DNA of 43,609 nucleotides from Mycolicibacterium chubuense (GCF_001044255.1 NZ_JYNX01000029.1:10501-54109), one strand, 5' to 3'; shown: positions 7,111 through 17,262, counted from the first letter of the stretch. Notes: generated by a model not told the origin, from the sequence alone. A program made the numbers and translations.

Positions 7111-8726
7111 GAGTCAGCTCCGTTCTCGGCCCGGTAGGCCGGTGCGCCGCGTAGGTAGGTGGCGCGGATCGCCACTGCCGGGAGGTCCAGTGGCGCCGTG
7201 GCCCGCGGGTCGCGATCCAGCCATATCAGGTCGGCGCTCGCCCCGGGGGTGAGAACACCCCAATCGTTATCGGCGAACGCCTGATTCGCGACCCCGGCGG
7301 TATATGCGGACAACGCCCGCTCGATGGGCAGGATCTCGTGGGGCGTCCAGCCGCCGTCGGGCTCACCGTCGGAGGTGCGCCGCGACGTCGCGACCGCGAT
7401 GCCGTCCAGCGGGGCGCCCGAGGACACCGGCCAGTCGGAGCCGAAACCCAGCGGTGCGCCGGAGGTGTCCAGGGTGCGGATCGGGTACTGCTTGTCCGCA
7501 CGCTCGACGCCCAGCCGTGGGACCGTCAGCACGGTCATCAACGCGTCGAGCTGTGCCCACAGCGGCTGCATGTTCGGGATGACGCCCAGCGCGGCGAACC
7601 GGGCCAGATCGGCGTCGTCGATCAGCTGGCAGTGCGCGATCACCGGCCGGCGGTCCCGCGGGCCGTTCACCCGGACGACGTGTTCGATCGCGTCGAGGGC
7701 CTGGCGCACCGCGGCGTCGCCGATCGCGTGGATGTGGATCTGCAGACCGAGATCGTCGACCTGGCGCGCCGCCTCGGCGAGCGAGTCACCCTCCCAGTTG
7801 CGCATGCCGTGCCTGTGCAGGCCCGAGCAGTACGGCTGCAGCAACGCACCGGTCTCGTTCTCGACGACCCCGTCGGCGAAGAACTTGACGGTGTTCGCGG
7901 TGAGCAGCGGGTTGGCGGCGTCGGCGACGGCGCGCCGCTGCTCGTCGAAATGGGTGACCTGGCTGTCGAAGTGGCGCGGATCGGCGTAGAGCGCGAGGTT
8001 GAACCGCATCCGCAGCGCACCCCGGCGGGCCGCCTCGACGTAGGTCGCCACGTCGGCGGGCTCCACCCACGCGTCCTGCACCCACGTCACGCCGCGGGCG
8101 AGGTAGTAGTCGGCGGCCGTGTCGAGTGCCGCGATCCGCACCTGCTCGTCGCGCGGCGGCATCACCGCCATCACGAGATCGGTGGCGCCCCACTCCCGCA
8201 GCGTGCCGAGCACGGATCCGTCGTCGCGTCGCGGAATCTCGCCGAGCACTGGGTCGGGGGTGTCGGCGGTGATGCCGGCCCGCTCCAGCGCCGCCGTGTT
8301 GCACCACACCGTGTGGTAGTCCCACGCCCGCAGCACCACCGGGCGGTCCGGCACCGCGGCGTCGAGCCAGCGCGCGTCGAACAATCCGCCGGGAGCCAGG
8401 CTGCCGTCGTAGGAGGCGCCGACGATCCATTCCTCGTCCGGGTGTTCCTCGGCGTACTGCTTGACGGCGAGGACGATCTCGTCGACCGAGGTGCACGGCC
8501 GCACCGCCGGGCCGACCGCCTCCAGACCGCCGTAGAGCGGGTGGGCATGCCCGTCGCCGAACGACGGCATCAGGAACCCGCCGGCCAGATCGACTGTCTC
8601 CGCCTGCGCCCCTTGCGTTCTCGCGTCGTCACCGAGTGCGGTGACCACGCCGTCGACGACCAGCACAGCGTCGGTGTCCGTGTCGCCGGTCCACACCACG
8701 CCGCCGGTGAACAGCGTCGCGCTCAC
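7107..8726 (-). CDS. Amidohydrolase family protein (YtcJ-like, amidohydrolase 3)
   Basis: 539 residues from GTG 8726. Metal-binding HxH appears as FGDGHAHP near the N-terminus. Other family landmarks are FFADGVVEN, the H-x-H of IHIHAIGDAAVRQALDAIE, the metal-ligand AHCQLI, and GFGSDWPVSS near the C-terminus; the end GASADLIWLDRDP closes the outer beta domain. YtcJ-type enzymes hydrolyse C-N bonds with one or two bound metals; natural substrates are mostly unknown. It overlaps the nitrilase stop by GTGA and the permease start by ATGA, so all three are co-translated. A role in opening or deacylating an imported amide is an inference. A longer frame up to 9155 exists but runs into the nitrilase gene. 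Confidence 0.88.
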   Translation of the reverse strand: MSATLFTGGVVWTGDTDTDAVLVVDGVVTALGDDARTQGAQAETVDLAGGFLMPSFGDGHAHPLYGGLEAVGPAVRPCTSVDEIVLAVKQYAEEHPDEEWIVGASYDGSLAPGGLFDARWLDAAVPDRPVVLRAWDYHTVWCNTAALERAGITADTPDPVLGEIPRRDDGSVLGTLREWGATDLVMAVMPPRDEQVRIAALDTAADYYLARGVTWVQDAWVEPADVATYVEAARRGALRMRFNLALYADPRHFDSQVTHFDEQRRAVADAANPLLTANTVKFFADGVVENETGALLQPYCSGLHRHGMRNWEGDSLAEAARQVDDLGLQIHIHAIGDAAVRQALDAIEHVVRVNGPRDRRPVIAHCQLIDDADLARFAALGVIPNMQPLWAQLDALMTVLTVPRLGVERADKQYPIRTLDTSGAPLGFGSDWPVSSGAPLDGIAVATSRRTSDGEPDGGWTPHEILPIERALSAYTAGVANQAFADNDWGVLTPGASADLIWLDRDPRATAPLDLPAVAIRATYLRGAPAYRAENGADS

Positions 8727-9709
8727 TTGACCACCGCCGTCGCCTCGTGCCCGGCGCCGTAAGGCCGTTGCGTGTCCACGGGTTCGGTGAGTGCGGCATA
8801 GGTGTCGGGCCGGCGGGTGAGCAGGAACGGGAACAGTTCCAGCCAGTCGCGCCGCTGATCCAGGTCGAGATCGGCCACCAGCACCGCCTCCTCGTCGCGG
8901 GGGGCCTGCACCAGCACGCGGCCGTACGGATCGGAGATGAACGACGACCCGTAGAAGTTCAGGGCACCCTCGTCGCCGGTGCGGTTGGGTACCACCATGA
9001 ACAGCCCGCTGTTGATGCCGTTGCCGACGATGACGTGCTGCCACAGTGGCCGGGTGTCGAAGTCGGGGAAGACCGGCTCGGAGCCGATGGCGGTCGGATA
9101 CACCACGATCTCGGCGCCGGCGAGCGAATAGTTGCGCGCCACTTCGGGGAACCACTCGTCCCAGCAGGTGGGCATGCCGAGGCGGGCGCCCAGACCCTCG
9201 GGTGCGTAGACCGGATACGGGTCGGCGTCCGGACCGGGGCCGGGCCGGAAGTAGGTGTCCTCGTAGTAACCCGCCGAGATCGGGATGTGCAGCTTGCGGG
9301 TGCGGCCGACCAGGGCGCCGTCCGGCGAGACCAGGATCGCGGTGTTGAAGCCCAGCCCGTCGGCGTCGGGCGCGCGCTCGTAGAGGGAGGCGTGCACGAA
9401 GATGCCGTTGGCCGTGGCGGCCTCGGCCGCCAGCGTGAACGTCGGGCCGGTCTCGAGGTCCTCGGTCAGCGCGGCCGCGTCGTCGCCGCCGGGACGGTCG
9501 GCGGGGTAGCGCAGCAACGTGATCTCGGGCAAGAACACCACGGCGGCGCCTTCGGCGGCGGCCTGGTCGATGCCCGAGCGCAGGGTCTTGGCGAGGTCCG
9601 CGGCGTCGTCACGCCAGCGGTGCTGCACGAGCCCGACGCGCAGCGGCGGCCGGTCCGACGGGGTCGAACGGGTCAGCGGCGGCGCGGCCGGGGCGGTCAG
9701 AGTGATCAT
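8723..9709 (-). CDS. Nitrilase-superfamily amidase (N-carbamoylputrescine amidase-like)
   Basis: 328 residues from ATG 9709, chosen over GTG 9712 because the AGGAG at 9718-9714 leaves 4 nt before the ATG and only 1 before the GTG. The carbon-nitrogen hydrolase triad is visible: Glu62 (FLPEITL), Lys139 (TRKLHIP) and Cys182 (PTCWDEWFPE). The CWDEWFPE context resembles N-carbamoylputrescine amidase (AguB type, CWDQWFPE). It would hydrolyse a carbamoyl or amide bond in the cytoplasm. First gene of the nitrilase-amidohydrolase-permease operon, divergent from a TetR gene. A putrescine-like importer in the same operon supports amine/amide catabolism; the exact substrate is unproved. Confidence 0.88.
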   Translation of the reverse strand: MITLTAPAAPPLTRSTPSDRPPLRVGLVQHRWRDDAADLAKTLRSGIDQAAAEGAAVVFLPEITLLRYPADRPGGDDAAALTEDLETGPTFTLAAEAATANGIFVHASLYERAPDADGLGFNTAILVSPDGALVGRTRKLHIPISAGYYEDTYFRPGPGPDADPYPVYAPEGLGARLGMPTCWDEWFPEVARNYSLAGAEIVVYPTAIGSEPVFPDFDTRPLWQHVIVGNGINSGLFMVVPNRTGDEGALNFYGSSFISDPYGRVLVQAPRDEEAVLVADLDLDQRRDWLELFPFLLTRRPDTYAALTEPVDTQRPYGAGHEATAVVK

Positions 9710-9719
9710 CACGCTCCTA

Positions 9720-9738
9720 AAACGAATGAAGTTCGTTT
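9720..9738. promoter_or_regulatory. TetR-type operator palindrome between divergent genes
   Basis: AAACGAA-TGAAG-TTCGTTT is a perfect 7-bp inverted repeat with a 5-bp centre. It lies 10 bp upstream of the nitrilase ATG and 43 bp upstream of the TetR GTG. The position fits autoregulation plus repression of the amidase operon. The TetR start has a strong purine-rich ribosome site (aagaggagagg, 9766-9776). Confidence 0.7.
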
Positions 9739-9781
9739 ATTGTGAACTGAGTCACCGAACCGCGCAAGAGGAGAGGTTTCC

Positions 9782-10378
9782 GTGGGCCGACCCCGCACGC
9801 CGCTGCTGTCGACCGACCGGATCGCCGAGGCCGCGCTGGACCTGGTGGTCGCCACCGGCGGGTTCACCATCGCCGGGGTCGCGCGCAAGCTGAAGGTGCA
9901 GCCGTCCTCGCTCTACAACCATGTCGCCGGCCGCGACGACGTCGTCGAATTGCTGCGCGAGAGAGCGATGTCGGAGGTCGAACTCCCGGCCGACGACCCG
10001 GCCCGGCCGTGGCGCGACGTGGTCGCCGACATCCTGCGGTCCTACCGGCGCAGCTTCGCCCGGTACCCGCAACTGATCCCGCTGCTGACCGAGTACGCCG
10101 TCAACAGCCCGCAGGCGATGACGATGTACAACGCACTGGCGACCACGCTCACGCGGGCAGGTTTCGATCCGGCCGACACGCTGAGGGCGATCACGCTGAT
10201 GGACTCCTTCGTGCTGGGGGCCGCGCTCGACGTCGCCGCCCCCGACCAGCCGTGGCGCGCCCGGCCCGAAGTCGGCCCGGAACTCGCTGCCGCACTCGAG
10301 ACCGGGTCGCCCAAACCGCAGCGCGCCGACGACGCCTTCGAGTGGGGCCTGGCGGTGCTGCTGCGGGGGCTGGCGTGA
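9782..10378 (+). CDS. TetR/AcrR family transcriptional regulator
   Basis: 198 residues. The N-terminus starts MGRPRTPLLSTDRIAEAAL and contains the helix-turn-helix FTIAGVARKLKVQPSSLYNHV (about residues 28-48), the standard TetR DNA-binding domain. The C-terminal ~130 residues are the helical ligand-binding and dimerisation part (LRSYRRSFARYPQLIPLL...). GTG start with a good Shine-Dalgarno 5 nt upstream. It is divergent from the nitrilase operon across a 19-bp palindrome, so it most likely represses that operon and itself. The inducer is probably a substrate or product of the amidase or importer (inference). Confidence 0.92.
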   Translation: MGRPRTPLLSTDRIAEAALDLVVATGGFTIAGVARKLKVQPSSLYNHVAGRDDVVELLRERAMSEVELPADDPARPWRDVVADILRSYRRSFARYPQLIPLLTEYAVNSPQAMTMYNALATTLTRAGFDPADTLRAITLMDSFVLGAALDVAAPDQPWRARPEVGPELAAALETGSPKPQRADDAFEWGLAVLLRGLA

Positions 10379-10385
10379 CGCGTCG

Positions 10386-11147
10386 CTAGAACTGCACGCC
10401 GCGGGTCAGCGCGCCATCGACCACGAGGTTGGCTCCGGTGATGAAACTCGCTGCGGCACTGCTCAGGAACACCACGGCGTTGGCGATCTCCTGCGGGGTG
10501 GCCATCCGGCCGGTCGGGTTCAGCGCCAGTGCCTCGGCGAACAACGCGGGGTTCTCGGCCTCGATCGTCGGCCACACCCCGCCGGGGAAGTAGGTGTTGC
10601 CGGGGCTGACGGTGTTGGCGCGCACGCCTTGGGCGGCCAGCTTGTGCGCCATCCCCTGCGTGTAGTGGATGATCGCGGCCTTCATCGTCCCGTACGGGCC
10701 TGCCGCGAAATCGACCTCGCGGCCTGACACACTCGAAATCGTCACGATCGAACCGGCTTTCGACGCCATCAGATGCGGCAGCGCCGCGTCGACGAGCCCG
10801 ATCGTGCCCATCAGGTCGACCTCGAACGAGGCCCGCCAGTTCTCCGTCGACTCCGGGATCGCCAGCGCGCTGACGTTCGCGACCACGCCGTCGAGGCCGC
10901 CGAAGGCCTCGGCCGTGGCCTGCACCCACGCGGTCAGCGCCGCCGCATCCCCGACGTCCACCACCGAACCCTGCGCACTCGCGCCGTCGGCTTCCAGCTC
11001 CTTCTGCGAGTCGGCGACCGCCTCGGGCGTGCGCGCACAGTAGGCGACAGTGGCGCCCTCGGCGAGCAGACCCTCCACGACGGCACGGCCGATGCCACGG
11101 GTTCCGCCGGTGACCGCGAAGCGCTTCCCCGTCAGGCCGAGATCCAT
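10386..11147 (-). CDS. Short-chain dehydrogenase/reductase
   Basis: 253 residues, classical SDR. The NAD(P)-binding motif TGGTRGIG is at about residues 13-20, followed by the NVSAL segment, catalytic Ser in TISSVSG, the YGTMK catalytic Tyr/Lys pair, and a C-terminal AVVFLSSAAASFITGANLVVDGAL typical of enoyl-ACP/3-oxoacyl-ACP-reductase-like SDRs. The first-strand turn (CART at about 38-41) suggests NADP preference. A ribosome site (GAGAGGGA) starts within the stop codon of the upstream amidase gene, 12 bp away, so the two form an operon. The substrate cannot be told from sequence. Confidence 0.9.
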   Translation of the reverse strand: MDLGLTGKRFAVTGGTRGIGRAVVEGLLAEGATVAYCARTPEAVADSQKELEADGASAQGSVVDVGDAAALTAWVQATAEAFGGLDGVVANVSALAIPESTENWRASFEVDLMGTIGLVDAALPHLMASKAGSIVTISSVSGREVDFAAGPYGTMKAAIIHYTQGMAHKLAAQGVRANTVSPGNTYFPGGVWPTIEAENPALFAEALALNPTGRMATPQEIANAVVFLSSAAASFITGANLVVDGALTRGVQF

Positions 11148-11159
11148 ACGAGTCCCTCT

Positions 11160-12173
11160 CTAGTAGGTGATGGTACCGAAAGACTGTGCAGACCAACGCA
11201 TCTCGTCGTGAATGCCACCGAACGCGGGAGCCACTGGCAGCAGTCGCTTGTCGATCTTGGTGACCGAACTGTAGTTCGTGTCGACCACGTTGGCGATCGG
11301 TGCGAGCGAGATCTGGCTCAGTAGCTGGTAGGCGTCCAGACGGTCGAGCCCGTAGAGCTCGCCGAGCCAGGTGATCATCTCCACCTGCGCAGCGCGCCAT
11401 GCCTCCTCCAGTGGGCGGCCCGACCCCACACACATCAGATGCGTGTCGGTCTCCAGCCGCGGCCACGCCGGGCCGCCGCCCTTGACCAGCCCGACGATCG
11501 CGGTCACGTTCATCGCGCCCTCGACCGCGGTGCCGCATGACTCGCCCTCACCCTGCCGGTAGTGCCCGTCACCGAGGGAGAACAGTGCGCCGGGCACGTT
11601 GACCCGTAGATAACAGGTCGCCCCCGCGGTCATCTCCGGGGTGTCCATGTTGCCGCCGAACACGTCGGGCACCAGCGAGGTCCGCACCTCACGGTGCGCG
11701 GGTGCGACGCCGACGGTGCCCAGCATCGGGTTGGCGGGCAGTGCGAGCTCGAAGTCGCTGCCGTGCGCGGAGAACGCGACGGTGTCGGTGGCGGAGTCGT
11801 ATTCGTAGATGTAGGTGCGTTCGGGCAGTGGATCCTGCAGCGTCGGGCTGACCGGCACGCTGGTGAGCCCGCCGAAGAACGGGATCAGCGTGGACGCCCC
11901 CCAGGTGCGCGCGGGCGTCAGGTCGACCAGGTGGACGACCAGGGTGTCGCCGGGCTCGGCGCCCTCGATCCAGAACGGGCCGGTCTGCGGGTTGAGATCC
12001 TCGGTGTCGAGCGCCGTGGTCGCGACATCGGCGGAGCTGGTGATGCGGCCGCCGTACGCGTCCTCGGTCCACAGCGTCAGCACCGTCGGCGGCGTGATCC
12101 GCAGGACGGGGGCCGCGCCGCCGAACGTGTAGGCCATCTGGTCGGTCGTCGGGATGAACGTGACGTGATCCAT
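11160..12173 (-). CDS. Acetamidase/formamidase family protein
   Basis: 337 residues from ATG 12173, which has GAGGA 8 nt upstream; ATG 12182 is in frame but has no spacing for the same site. Family features include WTEDAYGGRI, a PQTGPFWIEGAEPGDTLVV stretch, the GDGHYRQGEGESCGTAVE segment with metal-ligand His and Cys-type residues, and a late DAYQLLSQI. The family hydrolyses short aliphatic amides to ammonia and the acid (formamidase FmdA, acetamidase AmdA). It leads an operon with the SDR gene and is divergent from the Ddn-like gene. Together with the nearby nitrilase operon it suggests use of amide nitrogen. Confidence 0.88.
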   Translation of the reverse strand: MDHVTFIPTTDQMAYTFGGAAPVLRITPPTVLTLWTEDAYGGRITSSADVATTALDTEDLNPQTGPFWIEGAEPGDTLVVHLVDLTPARTWGASTLIPFFGGLTSVPVSPTLQDPLPERTYIYEYDSATDTVAFSAHGSDFELALPANPMLGTVGVAPAHREVRTSLVPDVFGGNMDTPEMTAGATCYLRVNVPGALFSLGDGHYRQGEGESCGTAVEGAMNVTAIVGLVKGGGPAWPRLETDTHLMCVGSGRPLEEAWRAAQVEMITWLGELYGLDRLDAYQLLSQISLAPIANVVDTNYSSVTKIDKRLLPVAPAFGGIHDEMRWSAQSFGTITY

Positions 12174-12209
12174 GACCGCCATCCTCGTCCGGCGGAGCGC
12201 ATGCCGCCA

Positions 12210-12215
12210 TAGCAT
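12210..12215 (+). promoter_or_regulatory. Candidate -10 element (TAGCAT) for a leaderless transcript
   Basis: TAGCAT matches TANNNT and ends 6 nt before GTG 12222, the same geometry as at 1230-1242 and 17263-17275. An AGGA lies too close to the GTG to act as a normal ribosome site. Confidence 0.35.
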
Positions 12216-12221
12216 GAGGAT

Positions 12222-12653
12222 GTGGCCGACCAGATGGGTGAAGAGCGCGACTTCAACCAGCGCAACATCGACGAGTTCCGGGCCAACGGCGGGAAGGTGG
12301 GTGGCCAGTTCGAGGGCTTCCCGCTGCTGCTGTTGACCTCGACCGGCGCCAAGAGCGGCGAGCAACGGATCAACCCGATCGCCTACTTCGATTTCGACGG
12401 GGCGATCTACGTCGTCGGCTCCGCGGCGGGCCGGGATCGAGACCCCGCGTGGGCGTTCAACATTCGGGCCCATCCCGAGGCTGTGGTGGAGATCGGCTCG
12501 GATCCGCCGCGGCCCGTGACCGCCCGCGAGCTGCCGCGCGAGGAACGGGACCGCATCTACCGGCGGGTCGTCGAGCAGGCGCCGGGCTTCGGCGACTACG
12601 AGCAGCGCACCGACCGCGTCATCCCGATCTTCGAACTGGTGCCCGCCGACTGA
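12222..12653 (+). CDS. Deazaflavin (F420)-dependent nitroreductase family protein, Ddn-like
   Basis: 143 residues, DUF385/TIGR00026 family. Typical features are NQRNIDEFRANGGKVGG, LLLLTSTGAKSGEQRINPI, the VVGSAAGRDRDPAWAFNI loop that binds the deazaflavin phosphate, and HPEAVVEIG. Relatives include Mycobacterium tuberculosis Ddn, which activates nitroimidazole prodrugs and reduces quinones with F420H2. The protein is soluble and about the usual length. It is followed by another split-barrel flavoprotein gene after 37 bp (to ATG 12691), so a two-gene unit is likely. The physiological substrate is unknown. Confidence 0.92.
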   Translation: MADQMGEERDFNQRNIDEFRANGGKVGGQFEGFPLLLLTSTGAKSGEQRINPIAYFDFDGAIYVVGSAAGRDRDPAWAFNIRAHPEAVVEIGSDPPRPVTARELPREERDRIYRRVVEQAPGFGDYEQRTDRVIPIFELVPAD

Positions 12654-12690
12654 CGGGAATGTGACGGCCGTCGCAGCCGTTGGCACGACC

Positions 12691-13107
12691 ATGGCGACGA
12701 TGACCAGCACCGAGCGTGAACAGTATCTGGCCGACGTGCACGTCGGCGTCGTGGCGGTCGAACGGCCCGGCCGGGCGCCGCTGGCGGTGCCGATCTGGTA
12801 CGGCTATCGGCCCGGCGGCGACGTACTGCTGTGGACCGAGACAGATTCGGTGAAACACAAGCTGATTCGCGATGCGGGCCGCTTCTCGCTGACCGTGCAG
12901 GACGAGCAGCCGCCCTACCGTTACGTCACCGCCGAAGGCGACGTCACCGGCATCGGGCAAGCCGAGGACACCGAGGTACGTGCCCTCGCGGTGCGCTATC
13001 TCGGCGAGGAGGCCGGTCACCAGTTCACCGATGAGAACCTGACGCCGACGTCGCTCGTCATCCGTATGCGTCCGCAACGCTGGCTGAGCGCCGATTACTC
13101 GAAGTGA
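12691..13107 (+). CDS. Pyridoxamine 5'-phosphate oxidase-like (F420/FMN split-barrel) protein
   Basis: 138 residues from ATG 12691 (MATMTSTERE). GTG 12661 and ATG 12700 are also possible; homologues as I know them begin near MTxxER. It has the split-barrel signature of PNPOx-like/F420-dependent reductases: LADVHVGVVAVERPGRAPLAVPIWYGY, the WTETDSVKHKLIRDAGRFSLTVQ cofactor-binding region and PYRYVTAEGDV. The closing P-x-RWLSADYSK is typical of the actinobacterial subgroup that binds F420 or FMN. It probably reduces an unknown small molecule, possibly together with the Ddn-like protein just upstream. Confidence 0.85.
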   Translation: MATMTSTEREQYLADVHVGVVAVERPGRAPLAVPIWYGYRPGGDVLLWTETDSVKHKLIRDAGRFSLTVQDEQPPYRYVTAEGDVTGIGQAEDTEVRALAVRYLGEEAGHQFTDENLTPTSLVIRMRPQRWLSADYSK

Positions 13108-13134
13108 CCCCGCGGCACCGGCGAATCTGCGACG

Positions 13135-15098
<1,964 letters not shown>

Positions 15099-15137
15099 TT
15101 ATCGACCTGTTGTCAGGCAGTGAGCGGACGACCTCCG

Positions 15138-15210
15138 CCGAAACTGTATTCCGTGCGGCGTTGTCGCGGATTTCGGCGCGTGGAATACAGTTTCGGCGGG
15201 TCAGGGGCGG
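15138..15210. repeat. 73-bp palindromic repeat, copy 1
   Basis: Perfect 18-bp inverted arms at 15135-15152 and 15182-15199 (CCGAAACTGTATTCC / GGAATACAGTTTCGG core) enclose a 29-nt loop. A direct copy lies at 15935-16007; I count 3 mismatches over 73 bp. The repeat includes the last codons and TGA stop of the dioxygenase gene (tca, 15201-15203). It could act as a terminator, an operator, or a REP/MITE-like element. The 72 bp before it (15063-15134) hold nothing else recognisable. Confidence 0.85.
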
Positions 15211-15887
15211 AGAATGAGCGGACGGGTCAGTATCACCGGCGCCTGCGCCATGAATCGTGGTGTGCTGCCGCGGTGTTCGTCGGCGGCATGCACGGTGAAC
15301 GGATGCAGGACGAACATGTCGCCGGGTGCGCCGGTGGCGTGATGCACCGGCCGCGACGCGCTGGCCGCGTCGACGAGTGCTCCCGCCTCCACGGCGCCCA
15401 GGGGCTCGTCGCCGAGCACTCGGGCGGTGTCGCGGTGCGACCCGGCCCGGATCCGCGTCGGCGCGTCATCGATCGTCACCTCCGACAGCAATGTCAGCAC
15501 CAGCAGTGTCTGCGGGCGGTTCGTCACGAACCAGACGCCGTCCTCACCCGGGGTGTTGAGGTCGATGTGCCAGCCGCGGTCGTCAGCGGGAGGCTGCACC
15601 GGAAACCGGACCGGGATGTTGCCGAGCGCGCCGCGGGGCAGCCAGCCGTCCTCGCCGCAGATGGCGTCGAGTGCGTCGGCCAGTACCGGGCTGCGGGCGA
15701 GCTCGCCGAACGGGCCCTCACCGGTCAGGTCGGCGGTCCACATCACCGGTCGGGTCCACGTCGCGGGATCCCGCGAGACGCCGAGGTGCGGCCACAGACG
15801 CTCGCGGGCCGCGTCGGCGACAGCGCGGGGTGCGGCCTGCTCGAGCCTGAGGTAGCCGTGGGTGTCGAAGAAGTCGAGATCGACCAC
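15201..15887 (-). CDS. PhyH (phytanoyl-CoA dioxygenase) family Fe(II)/2-oxoglutarate oxygenase
   Basis: 228 residues from GTG 15887. The N-terminus FFDTHGYLRLEQAAP is the usual PhyH start. The iron facial triad is visible as HIDL (His-x-Asp) and the distal His of FTVHAADEH, followed by R-x-M for 2-oxoglutarate binding (STPRFM). The cytoplasmic enzyme should hydroxylate an unknown substrate; relatives act on lipids, amino acids or natural products. It is flanked on both sides by 73-bp repeat copies, and its final residues RP plus the stop come from the repeat. It lies downstream of the efflux pump on the same strand, about 110 bp away. Confidence 0.82.
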   Translation of the reverse strand: MVDLDFFDTHGYLRLEQAAPRAVADAARERLWPHLGVSRDPATWTRPVMWTADLTGEGPFGELARSPVLADALDAICGEDGWLPRGALGNIPVRFPVQPPADDRGWHIDLNTPGEDGVWFVTNRPQTLLVLTLLSEVTIDDAPTRIRAGSHRDTARVLGDEPLGAVEAGALVDAASASRPVHHATGAPGDMFVLHPFTVHAADEHRGSTPRFMAQAPVILTRPLILRP

Positions 15888-15934
15888 GCCGCGAGCGTCG
15901 CACAGCGATGGGGCGACGTGCGAATGCTTTTCTG

Positions 15935-16007
15935 CCGAAACTGTATTCCACGCGGCGTTTTCGCGGATTTCGGCGCGTGGAATACAGTTTCGGCGGGTCA
16001 GGGGCGG
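15935..16007. repeat. 73-bp palindromic repeat, copy 2
   Basis: Perfect 20-bp inverted arms at 15934-15953 and 15975-15994 enclose a 21-nt loop. The two base changes next to the arms compared with copy 1 (AC instead of GT) restore pairing and lengthen the stem. The copy contains the TGA stop of the efflux gene (tca, 15998-16000), giving the same C-terminal Arg-Pro-stop as the dioxygenase. Confidence 0.85.
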
Positions 16008-17209
16008 GCGGTGAGGAAGCCGAGGCCGGCCATCGCCGCGGCGCACACCATCACGATGCCCAGCGGTGTCGCGGTGTGCTCTCCAGCGAGACCGACCAGC
16101 GGCGACACCACGGCCGCGAGCCCGAACTGCGTGGCACCGAGCAGAGCCGACGCGGTGCCCGCGGCCCGGGGCGCGGCCGACAGCGCCAGCGCGGTGGTGT
16201 TGCCGAAGATCAGGCCCATGCCCGCGACCGCGAAGAACAGCGGGAGCGCGAGCCAGCCCGCAGGAACGCCGGCGGCCGCGAGCGTCAGCACTGCGATGCC
16301 GGCCGCCAGGATGAGGACGAGGCCGGCGCCGGCCAGTCGGCGCGGCTCGACACGCGCGGTGAGGCGAGCGCTCGTCGCGCTCATCAGCAGCAGCCCGAAA
16401 GCGTTGACGCCGAACATTGCTCCGTACTGCGCGGAGCTGAGGCCCATCATGGTCTGGTAGACGAACGGCGACGCCGAGATGTAGGCCATCATCACCGCGA
16501 ACGCGAATCCGAACGCCACCAGATGGCCGAGGTAGGCGCGCCGGGTCAGGTCCCGCAGCGGCGAGCCCTTGGTGGCCTTGTCGGCGCGCAGCGCGGCGCG
16601 ACGTTCCTCGGTATGGGTCTCGCGGATCACCACGAGCGCGGCGACGAGCATGGCGACGACGAGCGCCAGGATCACCGCGAGCGCACCGCGCCACCCCAGC
16701 GGCTGCACCAGGAAGCCGCCCGCCAGCGGCGCCGCGATCGGGGCGATGCCGCCGACGATCATCATCAGGCTGAACGCGCGCGCCGCGGCCCGGCCGGTCG
16801 CGAGGTCGGAGATGATGGCGCGGCCGATCACCATGCCCGCCGCACCGGTGAGGCCCTGCGCGAGCCGGGCGGCGACCAGCACCTCGATGGTGGGGGCGAG
16901 GACGGCGACCACGCTGGCGAGCACGCACACCACGGCGCCGATGACCAACGGCCTGACCCGCCCGTAGCGATCCGAGAGCGGACCGAACACCAGCTGACCG
17001 GCCGCCAGACCGAGCAGGAACGCGGTCAGCGTTAGCTGCACGCTGGTCGCAGAGGTGTGCAGGTCGTCGACCATCTGCGGAAACGCGGGCAGATAGAGGT
17101 CGGTGGCGAACGGCGCGACGGCCGACAACAGCGCCAGGGTGACGAGCAGCCGCAGGGTGATCTGCGGCGCTGAGTCCCGGCGCGCCGTCGTGTCGACGCT
17201 GGCGGTCAT
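15998..17209 (-). CDS. MFS multidrug efflux transporter, Bcr/CflA subfamily
   Basis: 403 residues from ATG 17209, chosen because GGGAG lies 5 nt upstream. Twelve transmembrane segments. Family signatures include PFATDLYLPAFPQMVDDL at the first helix, the loop 2-3 motif GPLSDRYGRVRPL, and the motif-C-like helix 5 (GGIAPIAAPLAGG). The family exports drugs such as bicyclomycin, sulfonamides or chloramphenicol by proton antiport. The gene is divergent from a MarR regulator with palindromic sites between them, so MarR control is very likely. Its stop codon lies in 73-bp repeat copy 2. Confidence 0.93.
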   Translation of the reverse strand: MTASVDTTARRDSAPQITLRLLVTLALLSAVAPFATDLYLPAFPQMVDDLHTSATSVQLTLTAFLLGLAAGQLVFGPLSDRYGRVRPLVIGAVVCVLASVVAVLAPTIEVLVAARLAQGLTGAAGMVIGRAIISDLATGRAAARAFSLMMIVGGIAPIAAPLAGGFLVQPLGWRGALAVILALVVAMLVAALVVIRETHTEERRAALRADKATKGSPLRDLTRRAYLGHLVAFGFAFAVMMAYISASPFVYQTMMGLSSAQYGAMFGVNAFGLLLMSATSARLTARVEPRRLAGAGLVLILAAGIAVLTLAAAGVPAGWLALPLFFAVAGMGLIFGNTTALALSAAPRAAGTASALLGATQFGLAAVVSPLVGLAGEHTATPLGIVMVCAAAMAGLGFLTARP

Positions 17210-17226
17210 GGAGTCTCCCAAGATGG

Positions 17227-17258
17227 TTATCAACAAATAGTTATCAATACATAACTAT
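17227..17258. promoter_or_regulatory. MarR operator region between efflux pump and marR
   Basis: An AT-rich island in GC-rich DNA. It holds the perfect inverted repeat ATAGTTAT-CAATAC-ATAACTAT (17237-17258) and a second half-site TTATCAA at 17227-17233, repeated at 17241-17247 with a 14-bp period. The position, overlapping both promoters, suits repression by the MarR protein encoded at 17275. Confidence 0.7.
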
Positions 17259-17262
17259 CAGG

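Noticed and set aside
8727-9155. N-terminal extension of the amidohydrolase frame
   Set aside because: It overlaps the nitrilase gene in another frame. The GTGA overlap at 8723-8726 gives a natural start.
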